Shown: one piece after another, positions 1 to 8,869 of the stretch
Layout of the letters: each line of letters begins with the position of its first letter
How positions within the stretch are numbered: position 1 is the stretch's first letter
NCBI GenBank assembly: GCA_900169975.1
Contig: LT827123.1
Location: 209,920 to 273,919, forward strand
Direction of reading: 5' to 3'
DNA from: Pseudoflavonifractor sp. Marseille-P3106
GTDB taxonomy: Bacteria > Bacillota > Clostridia > Oscillospirales > Oscillospiraceae
Length of the DNA: 64,000 bases
Position numbers and translations under genes: made by a program
The notes under the pieces: model-generated
Seen by the model: only the letters and a program-made list of their open reading frames with translations
The model's database searches: none
Told to the model about the DNA's origin: nothing

Positions 1-337
1 CGGCAGAGCCGGTATCGCCTTTCAGAATACCGGCCGCATTGGCCTTGAGGACGGCGTCGGTATACCAAGCGCCCTCGGCAACGTCGGAGAATGTATTTTC
101 AGCCTTGGTTTGATACCCCATGATCCGGTCCAGCATCACAGCCAACTCGGCCCGGGTGATGGGGGCGGTGGGATGGAGGTCCCCCTGGGCGTCTCCCTTG
201 AGCACATTCCGCTCTGCCCAGAGATTCATAGCTTCGTCATACCAGTTTTCTTCGGCTCCTGTGGCCTGAGCCGGTACAACGGCCAGTGAACAGAGCATTG
301 CCATAGAAAGAACCAGTGACAGCAATTTTCGCTTCAT
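1..337 (-). CDS. S-layer-homology (SLH) domain protein, N-terminal part (gene continues off the window)
   Basis: This gene reads leftwards from an ATG at 337 and leaves the window after about 112 codons. Residues 1-26 form a secretion signal: a basic start (MKRKLL), a hydrophobic stretch and an AQA-type cleavage site. An SLH repeat follows, with WYDEA, the NVLKGD turn and the ITRAELAVML helix, and a second begins at FSDVAEGAWY. SLH repeats hold exported proteins to pyruvylated wall polymers, so this is probably a surface or envelope protein. The rest of the protein, and so its specific role, is not visible. A purine-rich ribosome site (AGGGAG) lies 8 bases before the start, and the gene has its own promoter. 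Confidence 0.85.
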   Translation of the reverse strand, partial: MKRKLLSLVLSMAMLCSLAVVPAQATGAEENWYDEAMNLWAERNVLKGDAQGDLHPTAPITRAELAVMLDRIMGYQTKAENTFSDVAEGAWYTDAVLKANAAGILKGDTGSA

Positions 338-466
338 AGAATCGACTCCCTTTCGCAAATTTAAAACAGACAAATCGCCCCGTAACGCCGTCTGCCGCCG
401 CTTTGGAGAAAGGCTGTTGTCCAAAACTTTGGAGGCCGCTGGCGGAACTGCTGTTTTGCTGGCATC

Positions 467-494
467 ATTATAGCATACGGTAATATTAAATCAA
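467..494 (-). promoter_or_regulatory. SigA-type promoter for the SLH gene
   Basis: On the minus strand, TTGATT (489-494) and a perfect TATAAT (467-472) are 16 bases apart. The surrounding 480-540 stretch is strikingly AT-rich compared with the rest of the window. The transcript would have a leader of about 120 bases in which I see no clear structure or gene. Confidence 0.6.
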
Positions 495-565
495 TATTAT
501 TTACAAAATTATGATCTGAATATTGCTTTTCAGAGGACCTAAAATTGGTCAGACAAAATAATAAT

Positions 566-623
566 GAACTGAAAAAAACGCGTGTCCCCACACGCCGGCG
601 GGGACACGCGTTTTTTTCAGTTC
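566..623 (-). terminator. Intrinsic terminator of the potABCD operon
   Basis: A perfect 24-bp inverted repeat (566-589 and 600-623) surrounds a 10-base loop. Each arm carries a run of seven A or T, so the hairpin could act in both directions. The potD stop codon lies at its right edge, so this closes the pot operon and insulates the SLH gene promoter. Confidence 0.85.
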
Positions 624-1689
624 AGGATTCGTTCATCAGGCGCACCCACTGGTCGTTATAGAGGGTGCGGATGTCGGCGGGAAGGCAGGCGAAGGTCTCA
701 CACTGCTCCGTGGCGAAGGTTTCGTCGGGATAGGCGAAGGGGTCCTCCACCACCTCGGGGTCCAGGGCCTCCCGGACGGAGAGCAGAGGGGAGGAATACC
801 AGGTTTCCTCGCAGTTGCGCAGTCCGGCATCCGTGGAACACATAAAGTTGATAAAGGCCTCGGCGTTGCTCTTGTTCTCCACGCCCTTGGGGATACACAT
901 GGCGTCCACATAGCGGTTGGTGCCCTCCCGGGGCAGGGCAAAGGCCAGGTCGGAGTTGTTCTCCTTCATGGTCAGGAAGTCGCCGTAGTAGTAGACGCCG
1001 ATGGCGGCGTTGCCGCCCTCCAGTTTTTCAAAAATGTCGTCCATGACGTAGGCCTGCACCAGGGGGCGCTGGGCGACCAGCGCATCCACAGCCGCCACGA
1101 CCTGAGCGGGGTCGGTGGTGTTGTAGGAATACCCCAGCTTTTTCAGAGCAATGCCGATGGTGTCCCGGGGATTGTCGAACATGAGGATGTCCCCGGCGTA
1201 CTTCTCATCCCAGAGAACGTTCCAGGTTTCCATGTCCTCGCCGGCATCCACCATGGTGGTGTTGTAGATGATGCCCAGCGTGCCGAACATATAGGGGACG
1301 GAGTAGAGGTTTTCCGGGTCGTACTCCGGATTTTTCAGGGTGGGGTCGATATCTTCAAAATTGGGAATGTTGTCAAAATCCAGGGGCTCCAGCATATCCT
1401 CTTCGATCATCTGGCCGATCATATAGTCGGAGGGGATGATCACGTCGTAGCCGGTGGCACCGCCGGCCAGCTTGCCGTAGAGGGACTCGTTGGAGTCATA
1501 AGTCTGGTAGTTGACCTTGATGCCGGTCTGGGCGGTAAAGTCATCCAGGACGGACTGGTCGATGTATTCGCCCCAGTTGTAGACGTTTACCACGCCGTTG
1601 GCGGCGGAGCCGGCGTTGGAGCCGCCGCAGGCGGCCAGGCCCAGGAGGCTGGCGGAGGCCAGCGCAAGAGAGATCAGCTTCTTTTTCAA
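622..1689 (-). CDS. potD: Spermidine/putrescine-binding lipoprotein of an ABC importer (PotD)
   Basis: This 355-residue extracellular substrate-binding protein should capture polyamines and deliver them to the PotBC channel. It starts with a lipoprotein signal ending in the lipobox LAAC, so Cys21 would be lipidated and anchored to the outer face of the membrane. The mature part opens with VNVYNWGEYID, the hallmark start of the PotD/PotF family, and its length is normal. It is the last gene of potABCD, about 60 bases beyond potC, and ends inside the operon terminator. Spermidine against putrescine preference cannot be decided by eye. Confidence 0.93.
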   Translation of the reverse strand: MKKKLISLALASASLLGLAACGGSNAGSAANGVVNVYNWGEYIDQSVLDDFTAQTGIKVNYQTYDSNESLYGKLAGGATGYDVIIPSDYMIGQMIEEDMLEPLDFDNIPNFEDIDPTLKNPEYDPENLYSVPYMFGTLGIIYNTTMVDAGEDMETWNVLWDEKYAGDILMFDNPRDTIGIALKKLGYSYNTTDPAQVVAAVDALVAQRPLVQAYVMDDIFEKLEGGNAAIGVYYYGDFLTMKENNSDLAFALPREGTNRYVDAMCIPKGVENKSNAEAFINFMCSTDAGLRNCEETWYSSPLLSVREALDPEVVEDPFAYPDETFATEQCETFACLPADIRTLYNDQWVRLMNES

Positions 1690-1752
1690 TTCGATTCAGT
1701 TTGCTCCTTTCAGGTGTTGAATATTTTCAGGCCGAAAGGCCGGAAAAACAGA

Positions 1753-2607
1753 TCACTGGGCGGAGAGGGTCTCCCGCCGCTTCCGTGCCTGACGGTCCTG
1801 CCGGGCCTGGCGCAGGTTGACGATCACCATCAGGGCCACCACGGCGGCGAACATGAGGGTGGACAGGGCGTTGATCTCCGGGCTGACCCGCTTTTTGGCC
1901 ATGGAGTAAATGACCATGGACAGGGTCTGCGTCTGAGCCCCGGCGGTAAAGTAGCTGATGACGAAATCGTCGATGGAGAGCGTGAAGGCGATGATGAGGC
2001 CGTTGACCACCCCGGGCATGATCTCGGGGAGAACCACCTTCCGGAAGGCGTGGAAACCGTGGTCGCCCAGGTCCTGGGCGGCCTCGTAGATATTGGGGTC
2101 GAGCTGCCGGAGCTTGGGGGTCACGGACAAAATGACGTTGGGCACGTCGAAGGTGATGTGGGCGATGAGCAGGCTCCAGAAGCCCATGTTCCACTTGATG
2201 CCCAGCATCCGGCCCAGAGAGCCGTTCCATGCGCTCACCGCCAGCAGGAAGAGCAGCATCATGGAGACGCCGGTGATGATGTCGGCGTTGGTGAGAGGAA
2301 TGTTGTTCACCGTCATGCACACGCTGCGGGTGCGGCGGCGGAGGTTGCGGAAGCCGATGGCCGCGGCGGTGCCCATGACGGTGGCGATGACCGCCGCCAG
2401 AGCGGAGACCGCCAGCGTGACCCAGAGGGCGTTCAAAATCATGCCGTTGTGGAACAGCTCCACGTACCAGTCCAGGGTGAAGCCAGCCCACACTGCCTTG
2501 GATTTGGAGGCGTTGAAGGAAAAGACTACCAGCACCAGAATGGGGGCGTAAAGAAAGAGGAAGCACAGCAGGATAAGCAGCCGGCTGAACAGTCCGTTCT
2601 TTTTCAC
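1753..2607 (-). CDS. potC: Polyamine ABC transporter permease (PotC)
   Basis: This is one half of the membrane channel of the polyamine importer, 284 residues with about six hydrophobic segments. The EAA loop that docks to the ATPase is visible as YEAAQDLGDHGFHAFRKV. I place the start at GTG 2607, whose last bases overlap the potB stop (GTGA), with AGGGGG seven bases upstream. A longer reading frame runs back into potB, but it lacks such a site. The overlap implies translational coupling with potB. Confidence 0.9.
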   Translation of the reverse strand: MKKNGLFSRLLILLCFLFLYAPILVLVVFSFNASKSKAVWAGFTLDWYVELFHNGMILNALWVTLAVSALAAVIATVMGTAAAIGFRNLRRRTRSVCMTVNNIPLTNADIITGVSMMLLFLLAVSAWNGSLGRMLGIKWNMGFWSLLIAHITFDVPNVILSVTPKLRQLDPNIYEAAQDLGDHGFHAFRKVVLPEIMPGVVNGLIIAFTLSIDDFVISYFTAGAQTQTLSMVIYSMAKKRVSPEINALSTLMFAAVVALMVIVNLRQARQDRQARKRRETLSAQ

Positions 2608-3413
2608 AGGGTCACCCCCTGTTCTCCGTCGCCGAAGTGGTTCATGACCGCCATGCACACCATGACGATGACCATCATTACCAGGGAGATGGCGCTGCCC
2701 AGATGGGGGTTGTAGGCGCTGCCCAAAAACTGCATGTCGATGAGGTTGCCCAGCAGCAGGGTCTTGCTGCCGCCCAGCAGCCGGGAGATGGCAAAGGTGG
2801 ACACCGAAGGGATGAAAACCATAGTGATGCCGGAGAGTACGCCGGGGAGGGACAGGGGAAAGGTCACCCGGCGAAAGACGGTAAAACTGTCGGCCCCCAG
2901 ATCCTGGGCGGCTTCGATGACCTTGGGATCGATCTTCTCAATGACGGAGAAGATGGGCAGAACCATATAAGGAAGAAAGTTGTAGACCATACCCAGGACG
3001 ATGGCGCCCTGAGTGTCGATCATTTGAAAGGGCCCCAGGCCGAAGAGGCCGAAGAAGGCGTTCAAAAGGCCGTTGCGCTCCAGCAGGAACTTCCAGGAGT
3101 AGGTGCGCAGCAGAAAGTTCATCCACATGGGCAGCATAATGAGCATGGTGGCCATGCGGCGGAGCCAGCCGGTTTCCCGGGCCAGATAGTAAGCCAGGGG
3201 ATAGCCCATCAGCAGGCAGATGACGGTGGCCACGGCGGCCAGCAGGAAGGAGCGGCCGAACGCCGAGGCGTACTGGGCCATGTCCCGGAAGTTGGCCAGG
3301 GTGAAGCCGCCGGCATCGGCGGTGAAGGCGTAGAGCGTGATGATGAGGATGGGCGCGACCACGAAAATGCCCATCCACCCAATATATGGGTAAGAGATGG
3401 CCTTATTCTTCAT
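2604..3413 (-). CDS. potB: Polyamine ABC transporter permease (PotB)
   Basis: This 269-residue partner permease has about six membrane segments and an EAA loop ([18 protein letters not shown]) for coupling to PotA. The ATG at 3413 lies inside the end of potA, an 11-base overlap, with GGAGG six bases before it. An upstream in-frame ATG at 3446 would add 11 unlikely basic residues and lacks a comparable ribosome site. The order potA-potB-potC-potD is the usual one for this transporter. Confidence 0.92.
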   Translation of the reverse strand: MKNKAISYPYIGWMGIFVVAPILIITLYAFTADAGGFTLANFRDMAQYASAFGRSFLLAAVATVICLLMGYPLAYYLARETGWLRRMATMLIMLPMWMNFLLRTYSWKFLLERNGLLNAFFGLFGLGPFQMIDTQGAIVLGMVYNFLPYMVLPIFSVIEKIDPKVIEAAQDLGADSFTVFRRVTFPLSLPGVLSGITMVFIPSVSTFAISRLLGGSKTLLLGNLIDMQFLGSAYNPHLGSAISLVMMVIVMVCMAVMNHFGDGEQGVTL

Positions 3414-4527
3414 CGTCCGCCTCCGTATCCTCGTTGAGCTCGTCATATTCAGAGGAATAGGAGCTGTAATCGCCGAACATGCCGGAGTACCGGCTCTTCT
3501 TCATGATGTGGAAGCCATCGGGGTCGATCTTCACCCCGATCCTGGCCCCGACCGGGGAGTAGTCCGTCGTCTGGATGAGCCACTTGAAGCCCTGGAAGTC
3601 CACGATGATGTCGTAGTGCATCCCCTTGAAGGTCACTTCGGTGACCGTGCCGGTGAGCTGGCCCTGCTCCACGGGGACGATGTCGATGTCCTCGGGGCGG
3701 ATGACCACATCCACCGCCTCTCCCGGGGCGAAGCCGCCGTCCAGACAGGCAAACTTCTTGCCGTACATCCGGACGACCCGGTCTTCCGGCATGGTCCCGT
3801 CGATGATGTTGCTCTCGCCGATGAAGTCGGCCACGAAGGCGTTTTTCGGCTCGTTGTAGATGTCCTGCGGAGTGCCGATCTGCTGGATGTTTCCCTTGTC
3901 CATGACCACCACGGTGTCGGACATGGTGAGGGCCTCCTCCTGATCGTGGGTGACATAGATAAAGGTGATGCCCACCTGCTGCTGGATCTTTTTCAGCTCC
4001 ACCTGCATGTCCTTCCGAAGCTTCAGATCCAGCGCGCCCAGGGGCTCGTCCAGCAGGAGGACCTGGGGGCGGTTGACGATGGCCCGGGCGATGGCCACCC
4101 GCTGCTGCTGGCCGCCGGAGAGGGAGTCCACGCTCCGCTTGCCGTAGCCGGGCAGATTGACCAGCTCAAGAGCCTCTTCCACCCGCTGTTCGATCTCTTT
4201 TTCCGGGCGCTTTTGGATGCGCAGACCGAAGGCCACATTTTCAAAGATATTCATGTGGGTGAACAGGGCGTACTTCTGAAAGACGGTATTGACCTTCCGC
4301 TTGTGGGGGGGCAGGTCGTTGATGCGCTTTCCGTCAAAAAACACGTCCCCGGAGGTGGGTTTTTGAAACCCGCCGATGATCCGAAGCGTGGTGGTCTTGC
4401 CGCACCCGCTGGGACCCAGGAGCGTGAGGAATTCCTTGTCATTGATATAGAGATTCAGGCGGTCCAGAACCACCTCGTCGTCGTACTTTACGACGCAGTC
4501 CGTCAAGCGGATCAGCTCTTTGGACAT
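3403..4527 (-). CDS. potA: Polyamine ABC transporter ATPase (PotA)
   Basis: This 374-residue ATPase powers polyamine uptake from the cytoplasmic face. It shows the Walker A motif GPSGCGKTT (residues 38-46), the signature [14 protein letters not shown] and Walker B VLLLDEP, followed by a C-terminal TOBE-like regulatory region. The last 30 or so residues form an unusual Tyr/Ser-rich and then strongly acidic tail. The start has a very strong ribosome site (GGGGGAGG), and the gene begins the operon behind its own promoter. Confidence 0.94.
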   Translation of the reverse strand: MSKELIRLTDCVVKYDDEVVLDRLNLYINDKEFLTLLGPSGCGKTTTLRIIGGFQKPTSGDVFFDGKRINDLPPHKRKVNTVFQKYALFTHMNIFENVAFGLRIQKRPEKEIEQRVEEALELVNLPGYGKRSVDSLSGGQQQRVAIARAIVNRPQVLLLDEPLGALDLKLRKDMQVELKKIQQQVGITFIYVTHDQEEALTMSDTVVVMDKGNIQQIGTPQDIYNEPKNAFVADFIGESNIIDGTMPEDRVVRMYGKKFACLDGGFAPGEAVDVVIRPEDIDIVPVEQGQLTGTVTEVTFKGMHYDIIVDFQGFKWLIQTTDYSPVGARIGVKIDPDGFHIMKKSRYSGMFGDYSSYSSEYDELNEDTEADDEE

Positions 4528-4579
4528 GTATCCTCCCCCATTCCATTTCTTTGTTTTAGTATAGAAGATAACAGCTTAC

Positions 4580-4608
4580 AATATATATGCTGTCCCCCCA
4601 AAAGTCAA
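4580..4608 (-). promoter_or_regulatory. SigA-type promoter of potABCD
   Basis: On the minus strand, TTGACT (4603-4608) and TATATT (4580-4585) are exactly 17 bases apart, about 55 bases before the potA start. The leader contains no riboswitch-like structure that I can recognise. Confidence 0.6.
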
Positions 4609-4657
4609 CGTCTTTTCCGTAAAAAGTTTCGGGAAAAAAGGGAGGAGAAAAATGGGG

Positions 4658-5632
4658 TCACAGCCGAACCCCGGGGAACCAATCGGAGACGAAGTCGATC
4701 TGGTCCACCGGGACCGTCAGAGTCTGGCCCCGCAGTCCCTCCAGGCACCCTGCGTCAGTGGGAAAATCAAAGACCAGCTTGTAGGACCAGAGGGCCTGCC
4801 CTCTGCGCTCCACATTTCGGTTGTCCTCCCGCCGGCCGTATTTTCCGTCTCCCGCCAGAGGATGTCCGGCGGCGGCAAACTGGGCCCGGATCTGGTGCGT
4901 CCGGCCGGTGAGCAGTTCGCACTCCACCAGGGAGAGCCCCCCCCGCGCCGTCAGGGTGCGGTAGCGGGTGGCGGCCGACTTGCCGCCGGGGACGGGCCGG
5001 GAATAGACGCTCACCTGTTTTTTGGGCTCATCCTTTAATAAAAAGCCACGCAGCTCCCCCTGGGGCGGGGACATCTTACCCACCACGGCGGCCAGATAGA
5101 ATTTGGAGATCTCCCGGTCCCGGATTTTGTCGTTCATCACCCGCAGGGCCTCGGCGGTCTTGGCGGCGATCACCAGCCCGCCGGTGTTCCGGTCGATACG
5201 GTTGCACAGAGCGGGGGCGAAGGCGTTTTCCCACCGGGGGCTCCACTCCTTTTTCTGATAGAGGTAGGCCTGGATGTGGGTGATGAGGGTGGAGACATAT
5301 TCGTGCTGGTCGGCATGGCAGAGAAGGCCGGGGCGCTTGTTGCACACCAGCAGATGTTCATCCTCGTAGAGAATGTCCAGCTGCGGCTTGAAGATGGAAA
5401 GAAACGCATTTTCTTCGGTGGGGGTGTCAAAAAACTCGTCGTTGATGTATAATTGAAGCAGATCGCCCACCTGGAGCCGGGTATCCCGCTGCGAGCCTTT
5501 CCCGTTGACCTTGACCCGCTTGAGGCGGATGTATTTCTGGGCCAGAGGCGCGGGGAGGAGGGGCACTGCCTTGCCCAGCCAGCGGTCCAGCCGCTGCCCG
5601 GCGTCATTTTTCCCAATGGTAAATTCCTTCAT
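4658..5632 (-). CDS. RluC/RluD-family 23S rRNA pseudouridine synthase
   Basis: This 324-residue enzyme converts specific uridines of RNA to pseudouridine, most likely in 23S rRNA. An N-terminal S4 RNA-binding domain (about residues 12-65) is followed by the synthase fold. The catalytic loop reads NRIDRNTGGL, in which Asp147 is the nucleophile; the family usually has HRLDRDTSGL, so several flanking residues are substituted. Later motifs such as LLTGRTHQIRAQ and HPLAGDGKYG are intact. GGAGGA lies upstream of the ATG. A short GGGGT/ACCCC hairpin followed by T5 overlaps the stop codon and may be a weak terminator before potA. The target site cannot be told from sequence alone. Confidence 0.9.
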   Translation of the reverse strand: MKEFTIGKNDAGQRLDRWLGKAVPLLPAPLAQKYIRLKRVKVNGKGSQRDTRLQVGDLLQLYINDEFFDTPTEENAFLSIFKPQLDILYEDEHLLVCNKRPGLLCHADQHEYVSTLITHIQAYLYQKKEWSPRWENAFAPALCNRIDRNTGGLVIAAKTAEALRVMNDKIRDREISKFYLAAVVGKMSPPQGELRGFLLKDEPKKQVSVYSRPVPGGKSAATRYRTLTARGGLSLVECELLTGRTHQIRAQFAAAGHPLAGDGKYGRREDNRNVERRGQALWSYKLVFDFPTDAGCLEGLRGQTLTVPVDQIDFVSDWFPGVRL

Positions 5633-5706
5633 ATTCAGATCCTCCTCCGTCCGCCCGAAACCCTTGGATTTCAGGCGTCCGCCGCATGAAAGCGACGACT
5701 GCTGCT

Positions 5707-5734
5707 ATTGTATCATATTTTCGGAAAAAATGAA
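5707..5734 (-). promoter_or_regulatory. Candidate promoter of the pseudouridine synthase gene
   Basis: On the minus strand, TACAAT (5707-5712) is preceded after 16 bases by a poor -35 match, TTCATT (5729-5734). It sits back to back with the yceD promoter. The -35 is weak, so this is only a candidate. Confidence 0.35.
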
Positions 5735-5742
5735 GAAAGTAT

Positions 5743-5771
5743 TTGACACAGGACAAAATTTTCGATATAAT
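5743..5771 (+). promoter_or_regulatory. Consensus SigA promoter of yceD-rpmF
   Basis: TTGACA (5743-5748) and TATAAT (5766-5771) match the consensus perfectly at the ideal 17-base spacing. The yceD start is 30 bases downstream. This is the best housekeeping promoter in the window, as expected for a ribosomal protein operon. Confidence 0.9.
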
Positions 5772-5800
5772 GTCCGCTGTACCGTTACGAGGAGAACAAG

Positions 5801-6322
5801 ATGCGTTTAGATTTAAGAGACATCATCCATACCCCCGGTGCCAGTCGGGACTTTGCCTGGGAACTGGATCTGTCCCAGGTCACTCTCTACGGGGAGAAGC
5901 CCTTTGACCACCCCATCCACGTCTCCGGCTCTGTGCGGAACATGGCGGGGGCCCTTCAGCTGGAGGGCAGAGCGGTCAGCGAGCTGGACACCCACTGCGA
6001 CCGCTGCCTCAAACCCATCACCGTGGCGCTGGACGTTCCCGTGGTCACGCTGCTGGCCGAGGAACTGGAGGACGAGGAGAGCGACGAGATCGTCCTGCTG
6101 GAAAACGGGACCGCGGATCTGGAAGAGATCTTCTCCACCGCCTGTATCCTGGCCCTGGACGGCAAGCACCTGTGCGCGGAGACGTGCAAGGGCCTGTGCG
6201 GGGCCTGCGGAGCGGACCTCAACGAGGGGCCCTGCGGCTGCAAAAAGGAATTGGATCCTCGCCTCGCCGTTCTGGCGAAGCTTTTGGATAAGGACTCTTC
6301 GGAGCCCGACGAAGAAACATGA
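5801..6322 (+). CDS. yceD: YceD family protein (DUF177), encoded upstream of ribosomal protein L32
   Basis: This 173-residue protein belongs to the DUF177/YceD family, which is almost always encoded before rpmF and has been linked to large-subunit rRNA accumulation. Visible features are the CDRCLK pair in the middle, an acidic stretch around residues 85-105, and a cysteine-rich end (about residues 127-147) that could bind a metal. GAGGAG precedes the ATG by six bases. It is followed after 39 bases by rpmF and shares its consensus promoter. The exact biochemical function is not evident from sequence. Confidence 0.9.
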   Translation: MRLDLRDIIHTPGASRDFAWELDLSQVTLYGEKPFDHPIHVSGSVRNMAGALQLEGRAVSELDTHCDRCLKPITVALDVPVVTLLAEELEDEESDEIVLLENGTADLEEIFSTACILALDGKHLCAETCKGLCGACGADLNEGPCGCKKELDPRLAVLAKLLDKDSSEPDEET

Positions 6323-6361
6323 GCAATCAAATGCCCCTGTCACGTTAAGGAGGTGTCATAG

Positions 6362-6556
6362 ATGGCAGTCCCTAAGAGTAAAGTGTCCAAGCAGCGCCGC
6401 AACAAGCGCCGCAGCGCCGTGTGGAAGCTGGAGACCCCCGGCGTCACCACCTGCCCCAAGTGCGGGGCTTACCGCCTGCCGCATCGGATGTGCAAGTCCT
6501 GCCTGACCTATAACGGTCACGACTTCAACAAGGCCGAGGCGCCCGCCGCGAAGTAA
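6362..6556 (+). CDS. rpmF: 50S ribosomal protein L32
   Basis: This 64-residue ribosomal protein has the usual basic start (MAVPKSKVSKQRRNKRR) and a zinc-ribbon pair CPKC and CKSC, so it is the cysteine-containing (C+) form of L32. It lies directly after yceD with GGAGG before the ATG, and a strong terminator follows about 20 bases beyond the stop. Length and motifs are normal for the family. Confidence 0.97.
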   Translation: MAVPKSKVSKQRRNKRRSAVWKLETPGVTTCPKCGAYRLPHRMCKSCLTYNGHDFNKAEAPAAK

Positions 6557-6576
6557 AAAGCGGTTCCGGAAAGAGC

Positions 6577-6605
6577 AAGAGGGGATGATTCCCCTCTTTC
6601 TTTTT
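6577..6605 (+). terminator. Intrinsic terminator after rpmF
   Basis: A 9-bp stem (AAGAGGGGA 6577-6585 with TCCCCTCTT 6590-6598) and a TGAT loop are followed by TCTTTTT. This ends the yceD-rpmF transcript. Confidence 0.85.
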
Positions 6606-6678
6606 GCCCGGAAAGGGGAAGAGACTGAAAAACAGCGCAGAATAAGAGGGCATCCGGCCTGTGCGATCGGGTCTTTCG

Positions 6679-6707
6679 TTGACTTCCGAAGCGGGATGTG
6701 CCATAAT
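6679..6707 (+). promoter_or_regulatory. SigA-type promoter of der-plsY-gpsA
   Basis: TTGACT (6679-6684) and CATAAT (6702-6707) lie 17 bases apart, 41 bases before the der start. Together with the terminator just upstream, this marks a new transcription unit. Confidence 0.65.
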
Positions 6708-6747
6708 ACTTGCGAGTATAAAACGAGGAAAAAGGGAGGGGTTTTCC

Positions 6748-8076
6748 ATGGCGAGACCTCTGGTGGCCATTGTGGGCCGGCCCAATGTGGGCAAATCCAT
6801 GCTTTTCAACAAACTGGTGGGCCAGCGGCTGTCCATCGTGGAGGATACCCCGGGCGTCACCCGGGATCGGCTGTACGCCCCCTGCGAGTGGTGCGGGCGG
6901 AAATTCAATCTGGTGGACACCGGCGGCATCGAGCCGGGCACCGACAGCGAGATCCTTCAGTTCATGCGCCAGCAGGCGGAGATCGCCATCCAGAACGCCA
7001 CGGTCATCGTGTTCCTGTGCGACATACAGACCGGCTTGACCGCCTCTGACCAGGAGGTGGCCGCCATGCTGCTGAAGTCGGGCAAACCGGTGGTGCTGGC
7101 GGTGAACAAGATGGACCAGACCGGGCACACGAACCCCGACATTTACGAGTTTTACAACCTGGGCCTGGGCGACCCCGTGGCCGTCTCCGCCGTCCACGGC
7201 CACGGCACCGGCGATCTGCTGGACGAGTGCCTGAAGTATTTCCCGGCCCAGGACGAGGAGGAGGACGACGACGAGGTCATCAAGGTGGCCATCATCGGCA
7301 AGCCCAATGTGGGCAAGTCCTCTCTGGTCAACCGCATCCTGGGGGAGGAGCGGGTCATTGTCAGCAACGTGGCGGGTACGACCCGGGACGCGGTGGACAA
7401 CTATTTTGAAAACAGCAAGGGCAAATACCTGCTCATCGACACCGCCGGCATGCGGAAGAAGTCCAAGGTGGACGACCGGGTGGAGAAGTTCTCCGTCCTT
7501 CGGGCCACCATGGCCATCGAGCGGGCCGACGTGTGCCTCATCCTGATCGACGCGGGCGAGGGCGTCACCGAGCAGGACACCAAGGTGGCAGGCCTGGCCC
7601 ACGAGGCGGGCAAGGCTTGCATCATCGTGGTAAACAAGTGGGACGCGGTGGAGAAAGACGACAAGACCATGGACCGGATGTGCAAGGACATCCGCCGGGA
7701 TCTGGCCTATATGGAGTATGCCCCGATCCTGTTCATTTCTGCCCTCACCGGCGCCCGGGTGGAGAAGCTCTTTGACGCCATCAACGACGTGGCAAACCAG
7801 GCGGCCATGCGCATCACCACCGGAATGCTCAACGACGTGCTGGCCGACGCCACCGCCCGGGTGCAGCCCCCCACGGACAAGGGCCGCCGCCTGAAGGTCT
7901 ATTATATGACCCAGGTGGGTATCAAGCCGCCCCATTTTGTCATCTTCTGCAATGATCGGGAGCTGTTCCACTTCTCCTACCGGCGCTATCTGGAGAATCA
8001 GATCCGGGCCACCTTCGGCCTGGAGGGCACCCCCATTAAGATCACGATCCGTCAGAAGGGCGACAAGGAGGGGTAA
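6748..8076 (+). CDS. der: Ribosome assembly GTPase Der (EngA)
   Basis: This 442-residue tandem GTPase is needed for maturation of the 50S subunit. Two G domains are visible: the first G1 motif GRPNVGKS at residues 10-17 and the second GKPNVGKS near residue 184, each with DTAG/DTGG and NKxD motifs, followed by a C-terminal KH-like domain. A longer open frame starts at 6661, but the ATG at 6748 begins the conserved MARPLVAIVG and is preceded by GGGAGGGG. plsY starts four bases after the stop, so the genes are coupled. Confidence 0.97.
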   Translation: MARPLVAIVGRPNVGKSMLFNKLVGQRLSIVEDTPGVTRDRLYAPCEWCGRKFNLVDTGGIEPGTDSEILQFMRQQAEIAIQNATVIVFLCDIQTGLTASDQEVAAMLLKSGKPVVLAVNKMDQTGHTNPDIYEFYNLGLGDPVAVSAVHGHGTGDLLDECLKYFPAQDEEEDDDEVIKVAIIGKPNVGKSSLVNRILGEERVIVSNVAGTTRDAVDNYFENSKGKYLLIDTAGMRKKSKVDDRVEKFSVLRATMAIERADVCLILIDAGEGVTEQDTKVAGLAHEAGKACIIVVNKWDAVEKDDKTMDRMCKDIRRDLAYMEYAPILFISALTGARVEKLFDAINDVANQAAMRITTGMLNDVLADATARVQPPTDKGRRLKVYYMTQVGIKPPHFVIFCNDRELFHFSYRRYLENQIRATFGLEGTPIKITIRQKGDKEG

Positions 8077-8080
8077 GAGG

Positions 8081-8788
8081 ATGCTGGAATCCTTTCGTGC
8101 GCTGGTCAACGGCGGGGAGGACTGGGCCGTGATGTGGTCTGTCCCCAACCCCGTGCTCCTGACCGGACTGATGGCGGTGACCGCAGTGGCCGCGTACTTT
8201 TTGGGCTGTTCCAACGGGGCCATTCTGGTCTCCAAATATATCCTGCGGGACGATGTCCGCAGCCACGGCAGCGGCAACGCCGGACTGACCAACTTTTTTC
8301 GCACCTTCGGCGGGCCGCTCACTTTGGTGGTTATTTTGTCCGATGTGGTGAAGGCCATCCTGGCCGTGGGCTTCGGCCTGCTGGCGGTGTGGCTGACGGG
8401 CTGGCCGGGCCTGAGCCTGGAGGTCAAATACTGGGCCGGGCTCTTTTGCCTGCTGGGGCATATGTTCCCCTGTATGTTCGGCTTTCAGGGCGGCAAGGGG
8501 ATTCTCTCCGGGGGCACCATCGCCTGGCTGATCGACTGGCGGCTGGCGCTGCTGGTGTGGGGGGGGTTTGCTCTGCTCACCGCCCTCACCCGGTATGTCT
8601 CCCTGGGCTCGGTGTACGCCGCCGCCTTTTTCCCGGTGGGGACCTGGCTTTTTGTCAGCCATGATCCCATCGTGATGACGCTGTCGATCCTGCTGGGCGG
8701 GCTGATCCTCTGGAAGCACCGGGGGAATATCCAAAGGCTGCTCAAGGGAGAGGAGAACAAGCTCTCCTTCCATAAAAAAAAGGAATAA
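8081..8788 (+). CDS. plsY: Acyl-phosphate glycerol-3-phosphate acyltransferase (PlsY)
   Basis: This 235-residue membrane enzyme transfers an acyl group from acyl-phosphate to glycerol-3-phosphate, the first step of phospholipid synthesis. The family motifs GSGNAGLTNFFRTFG, SDVVKA and FQGGKG are present in order among several membrane helices. An N-terminal extension of about 30 residues before the first helix is longer than in typical PlsY. It is followed by gpsA, whose product makes its substrate, so the two adjacent genes supply consecutive steps. Confidence 0.93.
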   Translation: MLESFRALVNGGEDWAVMWSVPNPVLLTGLMAVTAVAAYFLGCSNGAILVSKYILRDDVRSHGSGNAGLTNFFRTFGGPLTLVVILSDVVKAILAVGFGLLAVWLTGWPGLSLEVKYWAGLFCLLGHMFPCMFGFQGGKGILSGGTIAWLIDWRLALLVWGGFALLTALTRYVSLGSVYAAAFFPVGTWLFVSHDPIVMTLSILLGGLILWKHRGNIQRLLKGEENKLSFHKKKE

Positions 8789-8869
8789 AAGGCTCCCGGG
8801 GTCCGGGGGCGGCCGGAAGAGCCGGTCAACAGGGCGGGCATGGTCCCACCGAAATGGAGGTCAATTGAT

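Noticed and set aside
361..591. A 76-codon minus-strand frame upstream of the SLH gene
   Set aside because: It begins inside the pot terminator and runs through the SLH promoter; the protein looks random.
6517..8427. A 636-codon open frame antisense to der
   Set aside because: It is a shadow of der, with no known family and no start signals.
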